Positions 16,989 to 26,092 of a stretch of DNA of 45,632 bases are shown here, one piece after another (the stretch's first letter is position 1; every line of letters begins with the position of its first letter). Below the pieces are notes generated by a model. That model searched no databases, was not told the origin of the DNA, and saw nothing but the letters and a program-made list of their open reading frames with translations. The position numbers and the translations under genes are program-made. Source of the DNA: Candidatus Cloacimonadota bacterium. GTDB taxonomy: Bacteria > Cloacimonadota > Cloacimonadia > Cloacimonadales > TCS61. Where the stretch lies: assembly GCA_027064945.1 (NCBI GenBank), contig JAMOPB010000237.1:1-45632 (forward strand), given 5' to 3'.

Positions 16989-18773
16989 ATGCAACTAGAT
17001 AATCTAAGTTATGAAGTGCAGGAATATATGAAATGCAAATATAATCCGTTGTACTATATCGAAAATTATGTTAAGATTCCTACACAAGGTGGGCCAGTTC
17101 TGATATCAGAGGCTGGTCTCTGGAAAAAAACAAACAAATATAGACTTGCTATCAAATCTGCTTGGAAATTCAGAAAAGTAATTTTATTGTTTCCTAGACA
17201 GACTGGTAAAACAACGTTGAATGACGCAATTTTATCTCACACTTTGAATTTTTACGAAGGTATCCAAGCGGGGTTCGTATCGATTGATAAAAATAGAGTT
17301 ATGGATTTTATTAGACGATTACAATTTATTTACGACCATTTACCTGTGTTTTTAAAAACACCGCAAAAACGCTCGCTGTCAGATAGAGTAACGTATTTTA
17401 AATTATTAAACGGTTCTCAATTACACACAAGCGGAGTTTCTGGCAACGTTTCAGAATCAGAAGTATTCAGGGGTCTATCTTTAAGTAACTTGATAATAGA
17501 TGAGGCTGCATTTTTAAATATGAATGATTTGTTAACATCTGTTGGTCCAGCATATTCGAAAGCAAGTACAGAAGCAATCAAAGCAGGTAAACCAAGTGCA
17601 TTAATATTAACAACTACACCAAACGGCATTAATGATGGCGGTTTTTATAAAATTATGAGCAATGCAACTTCGATAGAAGAGTTGATAGTAGATCCAAAAG
17701 ATCCACTTTGTGATAAATTAAAATCTGACGAAGAATGTTTCGAAATCTTGAACCAAGAAGGACGTAACGGATATGTACTAGTAAAATTGAATTGGTGGGA
17801 AGTGTTTGATGATCAATGGTATAATCAACAGAAGCAATTATTAAACTTTGATAAAAGAAGAATTGCTCAAGAGATCGATCTTGTATTTTTAGGAAGCAGC
17901 ACATCGGTATTATCAGATGATGTTATTGCAAGAATGAAACCTGCTACACAATATACTGAAAAACAATTATTTAATAATATTAAAATTCATTTTTTCAATG
18001 ATCTTGATCCTGAACATGTGTATTTAATTGGAGTCGACGTAGCTGCATCCAGTGCAGATAGTCAAGCTGCCGATTATAGCGCGCTAGTTGTCTGGGATGC
18101 GACGTTAAATAGACAAGTTGCTGAATTAAAAGTACGAGAACCTGTGTTAAAAAATTATGGGTATGCGATAATTGAATTGATTAAATTTTTAATTAAAATT
18201 GTTAATATACCAGAATGGAATTTAAAATTGGTAATTGAAAGAAACTCGTTTGGATTAGGATTGATTGAACATTTACTATATGATCCAGACTGGGGTGACC
18301 TGATGGCTAGGATCTTGTATAAAAGTAAATTAAGAAATGATTTTGTATACGGGGTACAAGTAACCGCTGCTAATAGACCGCTTATTATTAACGCATTATT
18401 GCAGCTAGTAAACGAGAAGCCAGAATCTATTGTAGGCCCAGAATTAATTAAAGAATTACAAGTTTTAGAACAGAAAAGTAATGGAAGAATCGAAGCAGCA
18501 CGCGGTTTTCATGACGACGTTGTATTCGCCGCTTCACATGCAGTTTATGCTAGAAAAGATTTGATTAAAAGAGGAGAACTCGAAGGAAACCCTGATGAAA
18601 ATTATGGTCCAAGAGTATCACTTGAGCAAATTTTAACAGTTGTTAAAACAGATGATAGTGAGGATGAGCAAGCTGAATTACAAGTAATTGAACATCGCAG
18701 TAATAATTTGGAAGCTGAAAAGAGGGATAGGCAGTTAGAAGTTGAAAAAGCAATATTAAGTATATTAAATTAA
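16989..18773 (+). CDS. terL: Terminase large subunit (TerL)
   Basis: A 594-residue DNA-packaging motor with ATPase and nuclease domains. Walker A is FPRQTGKTT (residues 68-76), Walker B is LIIDEA (168-173, with D171/E172), and the coupling motif is TTT (208-210). The RNase H-like nuclease shows its first acidic residue in LIGVDVAAS (about residue 349) and its third in GFHDDVV (about residue 508), the usual DDE/DDD arrangement of T4 gp17-type terminases. The start ATG follows an AGGAG site. It is alone on the plus strand, flanked by the repeat array upstream and a bidirectional terminator downstream. No small terminase subunit is recognised nearby. Confidence 0.95.
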   Translation: MQLDNLSYEVQEYMKCKYNPLYYIENYVKIPTQGGPVLISEAGLWKKTNKYRLAIKSAWKFRKVILLFPRQTGKTTLNDAILSHTLNFYEGIQAGFVSIDKNRVMDFIRRLQFIYDHLPVFLKTPQKRSLSDRVTYFKLLNGSQLHTSGVSGNVSESEVFRGLSLSNLIIDEAAFLNMNDLLTSVGPAYSKASTEAIKAGKPSALILTTTPNGINDGGFYKIMSNATSIEELIVDPKDPLCDKLKSDEECFEILNQEGRNGYVLVKLNWWEVFDDQWYNQQKQLLNFDKRRIAQEIDLVFLGSSTSVLSDDVIARMKPATQYTEKQLFNNIKIHFFNDLDPEHVYLIGVDVAASSADSQAADYSALVVWDATLNRQVAELKVREPVLKNYGYAIIELIKFLIKIVNIPEWNLKLVIERNSFGLGLIEHLLYDPDWGDLMARILYKSKLRNDFVYGVQVTAANRPLIINALLQLVNEKPESIVGPELIKELQVLEQKSNGRIEAARGFHDDVVFAASHAVYARKDLIKRGELEGNPDENYGPRVSLEQILTVVKTDDSEDEQAELQVIEHRSNNLEAEKRDRQLEVEKAILSILN

Positions 18774-18774
18774 A

Positions 18775-18838
18775 AAATACAAAAAACAGAGTAACGCAAA
18801 ACGGTATAATCCGATTGCGTTACTCTGTTTGCTATTTT
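18775..18838. terminator. Bidirectional terminator between TerL and the facing gene
   Basis: A 16-bp perfect stem (18784-18799 with 18815-18830) lies between converging genes, with an A-rich run on its left and a T-rich run on its right, so it can stop transcription from both sides. Confidence 0.85.
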
Positions 18839-18841
18839 CTG

Positions 18842-19456
18842 TTATTCTAATCCATATGAATATGATTTTCTTATTTTTGTATCGAATGCAGGAGCTGGAG
18901 CAGGTTTAACTTCTTTAGATTGACCTGTAATTTTATCTAAAAAGTTTGCAGCTTTTATGCCACTTTCAGTAGGCTGTAGACCATATTTGGCAGTTTTTTC
19001 AACATTATTTTGGAATGTTTTAACACCTTTAGATATAATATTTTCTGGTTTTGGAACTGTTTTATCATTTAAAACTTCACCAGTATTTGTGATGTGTGTG
19101 CCGCTTGGTAAAGTTACACCTGCATTAATTTTATGACCAGGGTGTACTTTATCTGGTTTTGGAACTGTTTGTTCAGCCGGCGCTTTAACTTCGACTGTTT
19201 TGTTACCGAGATTAGTATGTTTCTGTGTTTCAGCTGCTAAATCTTTTTGTTCAGCCGGCTGTTCAACTGTTTCTTCATTTTTCTTATTGAAAAATTCTTT
19301 AGCGGTTTTTAATGCGGGATCAAGATGCCCTGTTTTATATGCATAATAAGTACCTCCTGCAAGAGCTGCTAAACCTGCTGCTGTTGCTAGTTTACCTTTA
19401 TGTTTAGAAACAAATTCTTTTGCTTTTTGTACAATAGATTCATGAATTATTTCCAT
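18842..19456 (-). CDS. Membrane-segment internal head protein candidate
   Basis: A 204-residue protein. The N-terminus MEIIHES fits a T4-type prohead protease site (I-x-E before S, residues 4-6). A basic stretch (AKEFVSKHKGKLA) leads into one small-residue transmembrane helix (about residues 24-42), followed by a long Pro/Lys/Glu-rich, probably disordered tail with repeated TVPKP elements. The segment from AKEF to YYA matches the protein at 19574-19993, so the two are paralogues. In T4, internal proteins carry such N-terminal capsid-targeting peptides, are cleaved during head maturation and are injected with DNA. That role is inferred here. Confidence 0.6.
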   Translation of the reverse strand: MEIIHESIVQKAKEFVSKHKGKLATAAGLAALAGGTYYAYKTGHLDPALKTAKEFFNKKNEETVEQPAEQKDLAAETQKHTNLGNKTVEVKAPAEQTVPKPDKVHPGHKINAGVTLPSGTHITNTGEVLNDKTVPKPENIISKGVKTFQNNVEKTAKYGLQPTESGIKAANFLDKITGQSKEVKPAPAPAFDTKIRKSYSYGLE

Positions 19457-19487
19457 TATTAAATCCTTTTTGTAATTTTATACAGTT

Positions 19488-19497
19488 ATTTGGGCAT
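19488..19497 (-). promoter_or_regulatory. Candidate promoter element (ATGCCCAAAT)
   Basis: Minus-strand ATGCCCAAAT lies about 32-41 bases upstream of the start at 19456, between that gene and the terminator of the upstream gene. It is a weaker match to the CCCAA family of elements. Confidence 0.25.
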
Positions 19498-19518
19498 AGA
19501 TTTCTAAATGCGCAGTTG

Positions 19519-19560
19519 CTAAAAAAACAATAACGAGATTCGCAGCTGCGAATCTCGTTA
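19519..19560 (-). terminator. Intrinsic terminator (perfect 30-bp palindrome)
   Basis: Positions 19531-19560 form a perfect 30-bp palindrome (15-bp half-sites, core CGCAGCTGCG) followed on the minus strand by TTGTTTTTTT. It lies 13 bases after the stop of the gene at 19574-19993. Confidence 0.85.
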
Positions 19561-19573
19561 AATGATAATCAGA

Positions 19574-19993
19574 TTATTTTGTTTCGTTTCCTGAGAAAGT
19601 TTCTTTAACTTTTTCTGCTATATCGCCAGCTTTTTCTTTAACAGTTTCAGCTGCTTGACCAGCTTTTTCTTTAACAGTTTCAACTGCTTCGCCAGCTTTT
19701 TCTTTAGCGTTTTCTAGTGCTTCGCCAGCTTGATTTTTAAGAGCTTCTACTTGATCAGGATGTTGATGTGCATAATAAGCACCAGCACCTGCAAGAGCCG
19801 CTGCTCCAGCTAAAGCTGCTAATTTACCTTTGTTTTTTACAACAAAATCTTTAGCTTTTTTAAGTGTATCGCCAGCTGCTTCAACGATATATACATATCT
19901 TTCAGCAGTTGGAGTACCAGCTGCTTCTTCTAAAATAGTAGTTTTAGCTTGAAGTACTGCGTTTTCTACAATTACATCGAATAAATGTGCCAT
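19574..19993 (-). CDS. LEA-like repeat protein, internal head protein candidate
   Basis: A 139-residue protein. The first 40 residues contain several possible prohead protease sites: IVE before N (8-10), LEE before A (21-23) and IVE before AA (36-38). After the last site comes a basic stretch and a small-residue hydrophobic helix (KGKLAALAGAAALAGAGAYY) shared with the protein at 18842-19456. The C-terminal half consists of 11-residue amphipathic repeats of the type EKAGEAVETVK, like those in LEA or apolipoprotein-type helices. These features suit a head-packaged, membrane-active protein, but the function is inferred. Confidence 0.6.
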   Translation of the reverse strand: MAHLFDVIVENAVLQAKTTILEEAAGTPTAERYVYIVEAAGDTLKKAKDFVVKNKGKLAALAGAAALAGAGAYYAHQHPDQVEALKNQAGEALENAKEKAGEAVETVKEKAGQAAETVKEKAGDIAEKVKETFSGNETK

Positions 19994-20008
19994 ATTTCTT
20001 TCCTTTAA

Positions 20009-20425
20009 TTAAAGAATTTCAAGTTTAGCTGCAATTTTAGCCGCTAGGTCTGCGCTTTCTTGCACTAAATCTTCTTCTTTAGTTTCTTCAGCTTCGCCAG
20101 CTTCAGGAGCTTCACCAGCTTCAGGAGCTTTTTCACCTTCTTCAGCTTCAACTTCTTCTGCTTTAACTACTTTGTAACCAGCAGCTTCTAGTTGTTTTTT
20201 AAGTTCTTCGAGTTCTTCTTCGCTAGGTACAAATTCATCCATAGCTTCTGTTATGATTTTTTCATAAAGTTTACTAACAGTATCAACTTCTTCTTTAAGA
20301 ATCGCGCCACTTTCTTGAATTACTCTGTGGATTGTGCTATTTAGAGCAGCTGCTGCTAAATCCATAGCTGCTGCAGCACTCGCTTCAGCGATTAAATCTT
20401 CAAAAACGATTACATTTTTTTCCAT
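20009..20425 (-). CDS. Acidic prohead core/internal protein candidate
   Basis: A 138-residue, Ala/Glu-rich protein with many I/L-x-E sites, including IAE before A (12-14), IQE before S and ITE before A. The middle is an acidic low-complexity segment (PEAGEAPEAGEAEETKEED). T4 prohead core proteins (gp67/gp68) and the scaffold gp22 are acidic and are cut to small peptides at such sites during maturation, so this may be a core protein. It is closely spaced with the genes on both sides. The family is not certain. Confidence 0.55.
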   Translation of the reverse strand: MEKNVIVFEDLIAEASAAAAMDLAAAALNSTIHRVIQESGAILKEEVDTVSKLYEKIITEAMDEFVPSEEELEELKKQLEAAGYKVVKAEEVEAEEGEKAPEAGEAPEAGEAEETKEEDLVQESADLAAKIAAKLEIL

Positions 20426-20470
20426 ATTAAATATCCTTTATGGGAATTTTTATATTACAGGTTTTAGTTA

Positions 20471-20496
20471 AAGCAAACTAGAAAACTAGTTTGCTT
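20471..20496 (-). terminator. Hairpin at the stop codon, probable weak terminator
   Basis: An 11-bp perfect stem (20471-20481 with 20486-20496) with an AAAA loop overlaps the stop codon at 20486-20488. On the minus strand it is followed by TAACTAAAACC without a good T-run, so termination may be partial. Confidence 0.5.
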
Positions 20497-21331
20497 CTTC
20501 GTTGTCTAATCCAATCCCTGCCACTTCAGCGGGATTGAATGGTACGTTTATGCCAGCTTCTTTTAACGCGTTTACGAAAATAAAAGGTGCAACAATTGCT
20601 GCAATTTTAGCAACTGCTGATTTAAATGCTTCAATTTTTTCAGCAAGCGTGTTTCCAAAAATATCAGAATATCCTTCTGGTAAATTGTTTTTATAATCTT
20701 CAATTTGTTTGAAGATTCTTGAAGGAATTAACGTGTTTTCTATAGCATGTGCGACCGCATTTTCTGCACCCAGATATTTAGCAACTGCTTCAGGATCGTT
20801 TTTATCCAGAATACCAGTTTTAGCACATTTGATTATCAAACCTTTAATGCCAGGTGCTAGAATACGTTTTGCTTCACATCCATTTTGTACATCTTCGAAT
20901 AATAATTCAGATTTTAAATTTGGTTTATTAAATTCATGTTCTAAAATTAAATTGAAACTTCTTTTATAATGTTTAAGCATCTCGTCTTCTGATAATACTT
21001 CGTAATCGATAGCTGGCGATACAGTACGCGGAGAAACATCCGCTTCTTGTAAAATTTGACCAGCTAGAACCATAGCTTCAGTAATCAATTTATCGTAAGC
21101 TGCTTTAGCAGCTTCGCTTTTGCTACCAATAATTGTTTCAAAAATGTGCTCAAAAAATATTGCATCTTTTTCTGCTTTTTTGAGCATATCTTTTTTATCG
21201 AAACCTTTTATTTTTTTAACACCTTGGGGCCCCGATTGTATCCCACAGTTGCGTCCTTCTTCGATCATTTCTAGAGCCTTGCGAGCAGTCTCCAGTGTCT
21301 CGAATTTTTCTTTTTCAGAAAATCCTATCAT
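20486..21331 (-). CDS. Internal/core head protein candidate
   Basis: A 281-residue protein, Ala/Glu-rich in its first 100 residues, with candidate prohead protease sites ITE before A (83-85) and LQE before A (94-96). A hydrophobic segment (AAIVAPFIFVNAL) lies near residues 245-260. Cleavage after residue 96 would remove a helical pro-region and leave a product of about 185 residues. It is in line with two other cleavage-site-rich genes, which suggests a shared head-assembly module. I do not recognise a family. Confidence 0.55.
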   Translation of the reverse strand: MIGFSEKEKFETLETARKALEMIEEGRNCGIQSGPQGVKKIKGFDKKDMLKKAEKDAIFFEHIFETIIGSKSEAAKAAYDKLITEAMVLAGQILQEADVSPRTVSPAIDYEVLSEDEMLKHYKRSFNLILEHEFNKPNLKSELLFEDVQNGCEAKRILAPGIKGLIIKCAKTGILDKNDPEAVAKYLGAENAVAHAIENTLIPSRIFKQIEDYKNNLPEGYSDIFGNTLAEKIEAFKSAVAKIAAIVAPFIFVNALKEAGINVPFNPAEVAGIGLDNEEAN

Positions 21332-21347
21332 CGAAATTCCTTATTAA

Positions 21348-23948
21348 TTAATGTTTTTTCTTTGGTAAAGATATATTTTTATATAAGCCGCGTGATGGAT
21401 CCATTAAGAAATCATAATTATTACGCAACTCTCTAATCGGGATTTTGGTCTTTGCTCCTCTATATAAATAAGGTACCCCAACATTATTCATATACACATA
21501 TGCATCATTGCGACCGTAAATTATTACATTGAAGTATGTTATTCCGTATACTTTATCTAGAAACTTGATCACAGAATCTGGTGAATTATAAGTAATTCCT
21601 GAGAAAGTATCCGACATAAGAACATATGTGAATTTTGCCAAATCCTGAATAACAGCACCATCAAAAGTTAATAACCCTACATTGCTTGGAGTTAATAATG
21701 TACTGAAATGTAGAATATCTTTGGAAATAATATCTGCCTCCACATCATTTCTACGAGAATTATAAATGAAATTATCAAATGCATATCCAAAAAAGTTAAT
21801 TAATACAGGTTTTAGATAATATTTGAAATAAATTTCTAGTAAATGTTCAGCTAAAGGTTCTTCATTTATTTTTTCAGAAATTTTTTTAGAAGCAATTTTT
21901 GCTGAAGCAATTTTACGTAAATAATCTTCAGGGAAAAGATTATCATATTCGCTAATATATTGAGCAATTTCATCATTAAATATAAAACATTTATTCACAT
22001 TCTTAATAAATTTTTCAATCGCAGCTGCATATCCCGGAGATATGTTCTCAATTTCTTTAAGTTCTTCATCAGATAACACATATTCTTTTAGCATCCAATT
22101 AATATATTTAAGACCATAAAATAATTCAAGTTGTTTAATAGCATTATCATAATCAGTTGCTGTTTTTATAGACGCTATGTAACCAGTAATTTTTGTAATT
22201 GAAAAATCAACAATTTCTATATATGCTAAGATTTTAATTAAAATTTTTTCTATTTTATGTTTAATAATGCCACTTAGATGTTTGATTGTTTTAGAAATTG
22301 CTTTTGCTGCATTATTGATGATTGATTGCACCATACGTTCAGCAACAGTATCGTTATTTAAAAGGTTACCAATTTTACTAAATGCATTATTTAATTCGCT
22401 TCGGATACTAGCGCGAATATGCCCAATACTGATAGTTAACCCTTGACGAGTTATAATATTTTGTACGATTTTTTCGATATTATCGGCTTCATAGGTACGT
22501 ACTTTGAAACATTTCCCGATATCATCTAAAAGATCTTCTATATCTTCTTTTAATCTATCTAATAATATTTCATCTTTAGAGAGTTTTCTCTGATCCCAAG
22601 CTTGCTGAAAACTGTCTTTACGCTCTTTTAATTTGTCAGTTTCATCACAAATTTCATTAATATAATTAATATCATTTTTAAAAATTTCAAAAATAAAATA
22701 ACTCAAATCTGTTTTATGGTTTAAAAATTTATCGTATGTGATTACTTTACGTGATAAATCAGATACTGATTTATTTTTTTTCAGACCTTCATAAAATTCT
22801 GCAACTACTTGAGAAATAAATTTATCTTTTTTAGGATTTTCTGGATCGGTATCTAGTAACTCTTTAGTTAAATAATTACGAGTATAATCGCCTATCTGTT
22901 TAAGCGTGCGCTGCAATTTAAGTTTCAAGGAATTCTTAATGTTGTAATCAGACAGCTTATATGATGTTGACCAATCAAGTAATCTTTTTTCACCTGTACA
23001 GATAGCTGCATACTCGCGTGTTATCACCGGTATAAAAGAATCCATTTGTGCGGTAAGATCTTTCTGTAGTACATTACTATCTAAAGCTTGCTCAATTTGA
23101 TTTCTGTATTCCAGTTTCTTTTCATCTTGCGGTGAAAGGCCGTATTCTGTATATTTTTCTAACATGTCTTGTGTCATAGGTCGGTAACTGAAATCAGTCA
23201 CTATGTTTCTTGATTTACCCATATATATCAAGAACCCTACAACATCTTGAATATCTTTATCCCTAATATGTTCAAAGTATTCTGATAATACTGTAATATT
23301 TTTTTCAAGCGGTGTAACAACAGGATTTTTGCCTTTTAATGCACGTTGCCAATCTAGCGAAACACTTTTTTCAATTATTTTGTCTTGTATTTTATATCCG
23401 CTCGCTGTGATGTGAATATTTTTCACAAGTTCTTTGAATTTTTGTCTCATATTATCTAGATTTCCACCTACTGTGCTTCTGAATACAAAGTTGTATAAGT
23501 TCTCATCTTGTAGCACAATTAACAGAACTCTAGTTCTATGAACAACATTGTCTCTGTTTTTCGGATTAAGAATAGAATTTGCATTGTCTGCATCATTGAT
23601 AACAAATCTATCTTCTTTTGGCAACATAGGTCCATTAGATAACAAGATTGCTTGAAAAATTTGAGCTGCTTTATCGCTATCAAATTTTTCCATTTTCAAT
23701 AAATAATATTCATAAATAACCTCAGCAACAGCTGCTCGAACTTCGTTATCTTTTGTATATTGAGCACCTCTTACAATTTCTTTATAGAGAACCGGATAAA
23801 ATAAACGGTGCCTGAACATAGGATCATATCTGAGATCTTCAATAAAAGCTTTAAGGCGGAGTGCAGCTTGCTCATGAAGTGTTTCTTGTATCGGTTTTGG
23901 CGGTTTTTTATTTTTAGATGTTTTTTTAGAAGATGTACCACTGGCCAT
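21348..23948 (-). CDS. Large helical protein, function unknown
   Basis: An 866-residue lysine-rich, almost all-helical protein. The N-terminus is a basic, probably disordered tail (residues 1-25, rich in Ser, Lys and Pro), followed by many charged helices. There are no membrane segments, zinc sites or nucleotide-binding motifs that I can see. It leads directly into the internal-protein gene at 20486-21331 with a 16-base gap, and is preceded by the 71-residue gene at 23961-24176. A virion or head-assembly role is suggested only by its location. Confidence 0.75.
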   Translation of the reverse strand: MASGTSSKKTSKNKKPPKPIQETLHEQAALRLKAFIEDLRYDPMFRHRLFYPVLYKEIVRGAQYTKDNEVRAAVAEVIYEYYLLKMEKFDSDKAAQIFQAILLSNGPMLPKEDRFVINDADNANSILNPKNRDNVVHRTRVLLIVLQDENLYNFVFRSTVGGNLDNMRQKFKELVKNIHITASGYKIQDKIIEKSVSLDWQRALKGKNPVVTPLEKNITVLSEYFEHIRDKDIQDVVGFLIYMGKSRNIVTDFSYRPMTQDMLEKYTEYGLSPQDEKKLEYRNQIEQALDSNVLQKDLTAQMDSFIPVITREYAAICTGEKRLLDWSTSYKLSDYNIKNSLKLKLQRTLKQIGDYTRNYLTKELLDTDPENPKKDKFISQVVAEFYEGLKKNKSVSDLSRKVITYDKFLNHKTDLSYFIFEIFKNDINYINEICDETDKLKERKDSFQQAWDQRKLSKDEILLDRLKEDIEDLLDDIGKCFKVRTYEADNIEKIVQNIITRQGLTISIGHIRASIRSELNNAFSKIGNLLNNDTVAERMVQSIINNAAKAISKTIKHLSGIIKHKIEKILIKILAYIEIVDFSITKITGYIASIKTATDYDNAIKQLELFYGLKYINWMLKEYVLSDEELKEIENISPGYAAAIEKFIKNVNKCFIFNDEIAQYISEYDNLFPEDYLRKIASAKIASKKISEKINEEPLAEHLLEIYFKYYLKPVLINFFGYAFDNFIYNSRRNDVEADIISKDILHFSTLLTPSNVGLLTFDGAVIQDLAKFTYVLMSDTFSGITYNSPDSVIKFLDKVYGITYFNVIIYGRNDAYVYMNNVGVPYLYRGAKTKIPIRELRNNYDFLMDPSRGLYKNISLPKKKH

Positions 23949-23960
23949 TATTAGTCCTTA

Positions 23961-24176
23961 TCATTTTATAAATACTTTATTCATAGCTTTATCCACTCCT
24001 TTAACTATATTTTCAGGCACCCAGAGTTCAGTTTCATTCACAGCATTTTTAAGTTGTTTAAGCTGAATTCCTCTTAATATTTGTTTCATTACATATAATC
24101 CTGCCCAGTTGGCCGGCCCTTCGCACATACGTTTATCATAAGATAAACATAGGTTTCTTATTTCCACGACTTTCAT
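23961..24176 (-). CDS. Small conserved-looking protein, function unknown
   Basis: A 71-residue basic protein with two Cys residues (C9 and C18) and a compact-looking sequence (CEGPANWAGLYVMKQILRGI). Its ATG overlaps the stop of the upstream gene by one base, so it is translationally coupled. No motif identifies it. Confidence 0.65.
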   Translation of the reverse strand: MKVVEIRNLCLSYDKRMCEGPANWAGLYVMKQILRGIQLKQLKNAVNETELWVPENIVKGVDKAMNKVFIK

Positions 24177-24484
24177 CAGATTTCCTTTAAATTAACAATT
24201 GGTATTTTGAGTTTAGGAGCTCTTTTTGTTTGATTATTATTGGCCTGTGGGTTAGAAGAAGGCATTTCTAATTCATAAATTTCAACTTCACCTTCAAAAG
24301 TTTTATCAATTTTTGTAGAAGTTGATTGGTTGGTTTCTAAAGATCGGCTGATAGAATCTGCTGGCTGCTGACCAGGCTCGACAGATTGTTTAGATTTTAA
24401 ATTAGAACTGTTTATATTTGTCTGTTCCGGATTGAGCAATTGCTGTTTTTTCTTTTTAAAATTAAATCCTTCTTCTAAACCCAT
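24176..24484 (-). CDS. Small disordered protein, function unknown
   Basis: A 102-residue polar protein rich in Asn, Gln, Ser, Lys and Pro, with little predicted structure apart from a short strand-like segment (GEVEIYELEMP). The start at 24484 has a GGAGG site just after the end of the upstream gene. It is in an operon with genes on both sides. No family is recognised. Confidence 0.6.
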   Translation of the reverse strand: MGLEEGFNFKKKKQQLLNPEQTNINSSNLKSKQSVEPGQQPADSISRSLETNQSTSTKIDKTFEGEVEIYELEMPSSNPQANNNQTKRAPKLKIPIVNLKEI

Positions 24485-24493
24485 TGTACCTCC

Positions 24494-25705
24494 TTAAAAA
24501 GGATTGTTATTTTGAAACTGATTTTTATTGAAATTTGAAGAGCCGAAATTTTTATTGTTTGGTTTGGCGTGTTCTGCTGCTTTACCTTCTTTAAAGAATT
24601 CATTATCACGTCTATTGAGAGCTGGTCTATTTTTACTTTCTTTGCTTATTTGATAAGCAAGATTTCTTAAATCACTGTCTAACTGTTTGCTGAGGTCGTG
24701 TCCGATTCTTACGTATTCCGGATCCTTAGAATTATTAAATGTGTCAATAATTTTTTGAACATTTTCAGAAACTTTGTTTACAACTTCAAGTAATTTATAC
24801 ATATTTTTATCGCGTGCAAGTCTCGCTATGTTGCGGAAAAGCGCCTCATTTAACATACCGCGTTTTAATCCATTTTCGTATACGCCAAACACTTTATCAT
24901 CAACATTACTTGCTTTCATGATTTTATAAAGTGCTTCTAATAATGTGATATAAAATTTAATTATTTTAGAACCTACACATCTCGCATAATCGTATTCTTT
25001 GTGTGAATTTGTAATTTTTTCTATAAATCTTGTAAATTTATTAGATTCTGATGGATTCCAGCCAACGATTTTCTGACATTCGTCAAATAAATCTGCAATT
25101 TCGCGAGCATCAATCATTGATAAAATCTCTTTTTTAGTACCTATACCATATTTATTCAAATCAACAGTAAGGAATTTACCAATTACTCTGCCCGCCATCT
25201 CAAAACCATTGATGATATTCTTTTTATCTTTGTCACTTAATCCTAGTAACACAGTTAATGCAAGAATTGTGGTAACAGCAGCTGGTGCAAAAATGCCTCC
25301 GAGGAAATATCCTGCAGCTCCCGCCAACGAACCTCCTACAACGATACTGCCAACGACAGATTTGATTCCTTCTGAAATTACATCATAAGAAGTGTTTAAT
25401 TTATATTCGATGTCGTATGGAAGTTGTTCATGCTCTGTAATCAATTTATATTTAACATCTAAATATGTTTCTAAAAACAGATGTTCATATATCCAGCTAA
25501 CAATTATTTTTTGTTTATCAGATCTAGTTTTCGCTTCTAAAAACATTTCGTATTCAGGAGACTGGATGAATTCTTTATAAAGGTTATCAACCGGAGGCCT
25601 ATAATCCATGTTTTCAAAAATTGTATTTTCTGATTCGTTAAATTTATTAAAAATTGGTAAATACATTTCATTAAAAATTTTGTATGATAATGTAGATTTA
25701 TTCAT
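24494..25705 (-). CDS. Membrane-associated helical protein, function unknown
   Basis: A 403-residue protein with a central hydrophobic block of one or two transmembrane helices (about residues 112-156, GSIVVGGSLAGAAGYFLGGI and AVTTILALTVLLGL). The flanks are charged helices, and the C-terminus is Asn/Lys/Phe-rich and disordered (NKNFGSSNFNKNQFQNNNPF). It is the first gene of a minus-strand operon that runs to 18842, with an AAAGGAAAAA ribosome site and a candidate promoter motif at 25739-25753. No domain is recognised. Confidence 0.65.
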   Translation of the reverse strand: MNKSTLSYKIFNEMYLPIFNKFNESENTIFENMDYRPPVDNLYKEFIQSPEYEMFLEAKTRSDKQKIIVSWIYEHLFLETYLDVKYKLITEHEQLPYDIEYKLNTSYDVISEGIKSVVGSIVVGGSLAGAAGYFLGGIFAPAAVTTILALTVLLGLSDKDKKNIINGFEMAGRVIGKFLTVDLNKYGIGTKKEILSMIDAREIADLFDECQKIVGWNPSESNKFTRFIEKITNSHKEYDYARCVGSKIIKFYITLLEALYKIMKASNVDDKVFGVYENGLKRGMLNEALFRNIARLARDKNMYKLLEVVNKVSENVQKIIDTFNNSKDPEYVRIGHDLSKQLDSDLRNLAYQISKESKNRPALNRRDNEFFKEGKAAEHAKPNNKNFGSSNFNKNQFQNNNPF

Positions 25706-25738
25706 TAATTTTTCCTTTGCAAAGGGTTTTAGTTCAAG

Positions 25739-25753
25739 ACTTTGGGTTTTGAC
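25739..25753 (-). promoter_or_regulatory. Candidate promoter element (AAAACCCAAAG)
   Basis: Minus-strand GTCAAAACCCAAAGT lies about 34-48 bases upstream of the start at 25705, at the head of an operon. It shares AACCCAAAG with the element upstream of the tape measure gene. Promoter function is inferred. Confidence 0.4.
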
Positions 25754-25873
25754 TTCAATGAACTTTGGTGTTGGAAACAGTTTTTAGTAGCTGTATTTCA
25801 TATATCTCTTTTAAAATTTCAATAAAAAGTTCTTTGAGATAGATATTAAATAGAAAAAATAAAAGGAGAAAGA

Positions 25874-26092
25874 ATGTTTATCAAAATAAATGGATTTTAT
25901 TATAATGAGGCGATTATCGCCTCATTCGGGCCAGACACAGCGGGATCTGGCCCGTGTATCAGATTCAATTTTATCGATGGCAGCAAAGCTGCCATCGAAT
26001 TTCCGTTGTCCAAATACAACGGAAATATAATGGAAGCCGAAAAGGCGCGCAACGCGCGCCTTGGACGCTTATACAAAAAATTATGCCAATAA
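25874..26092 (+). CDS. Small protein encoded by a string of perfect hairpins
   Basis: A 72-residue ORF with a strong ribosome site (AAAAGGAG) and a plausible protein sequence (MFIKINGFYYNEAIIASFGP, then CIRFNFIDGSKAAIEFPL). The product looks like a small beta-rich protein with a helical C-terminus, function unknown. Its DNA is exceptional: five successive perfect inverted repeats lie inside the frame (stems 25907-25923, 25927-25954, 25974-25998, 25999-26026 and 26042-26062) and a sixth just after the stop (26097-26114). Base composition is far more GC-rich than its surroundings. It is a lone plus-strand gene between two minus-strand units. The transcript may act as a structured RNA as well as, or instead of, an mRNA. 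Confidence 0.65.
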   Translation: MFIKINGFYYNEAIIASFGPDTAGSGPCIRFNFIDGSKAAIEFPLSKYNGNIMEAEKARNARLGRLYKKLCQ

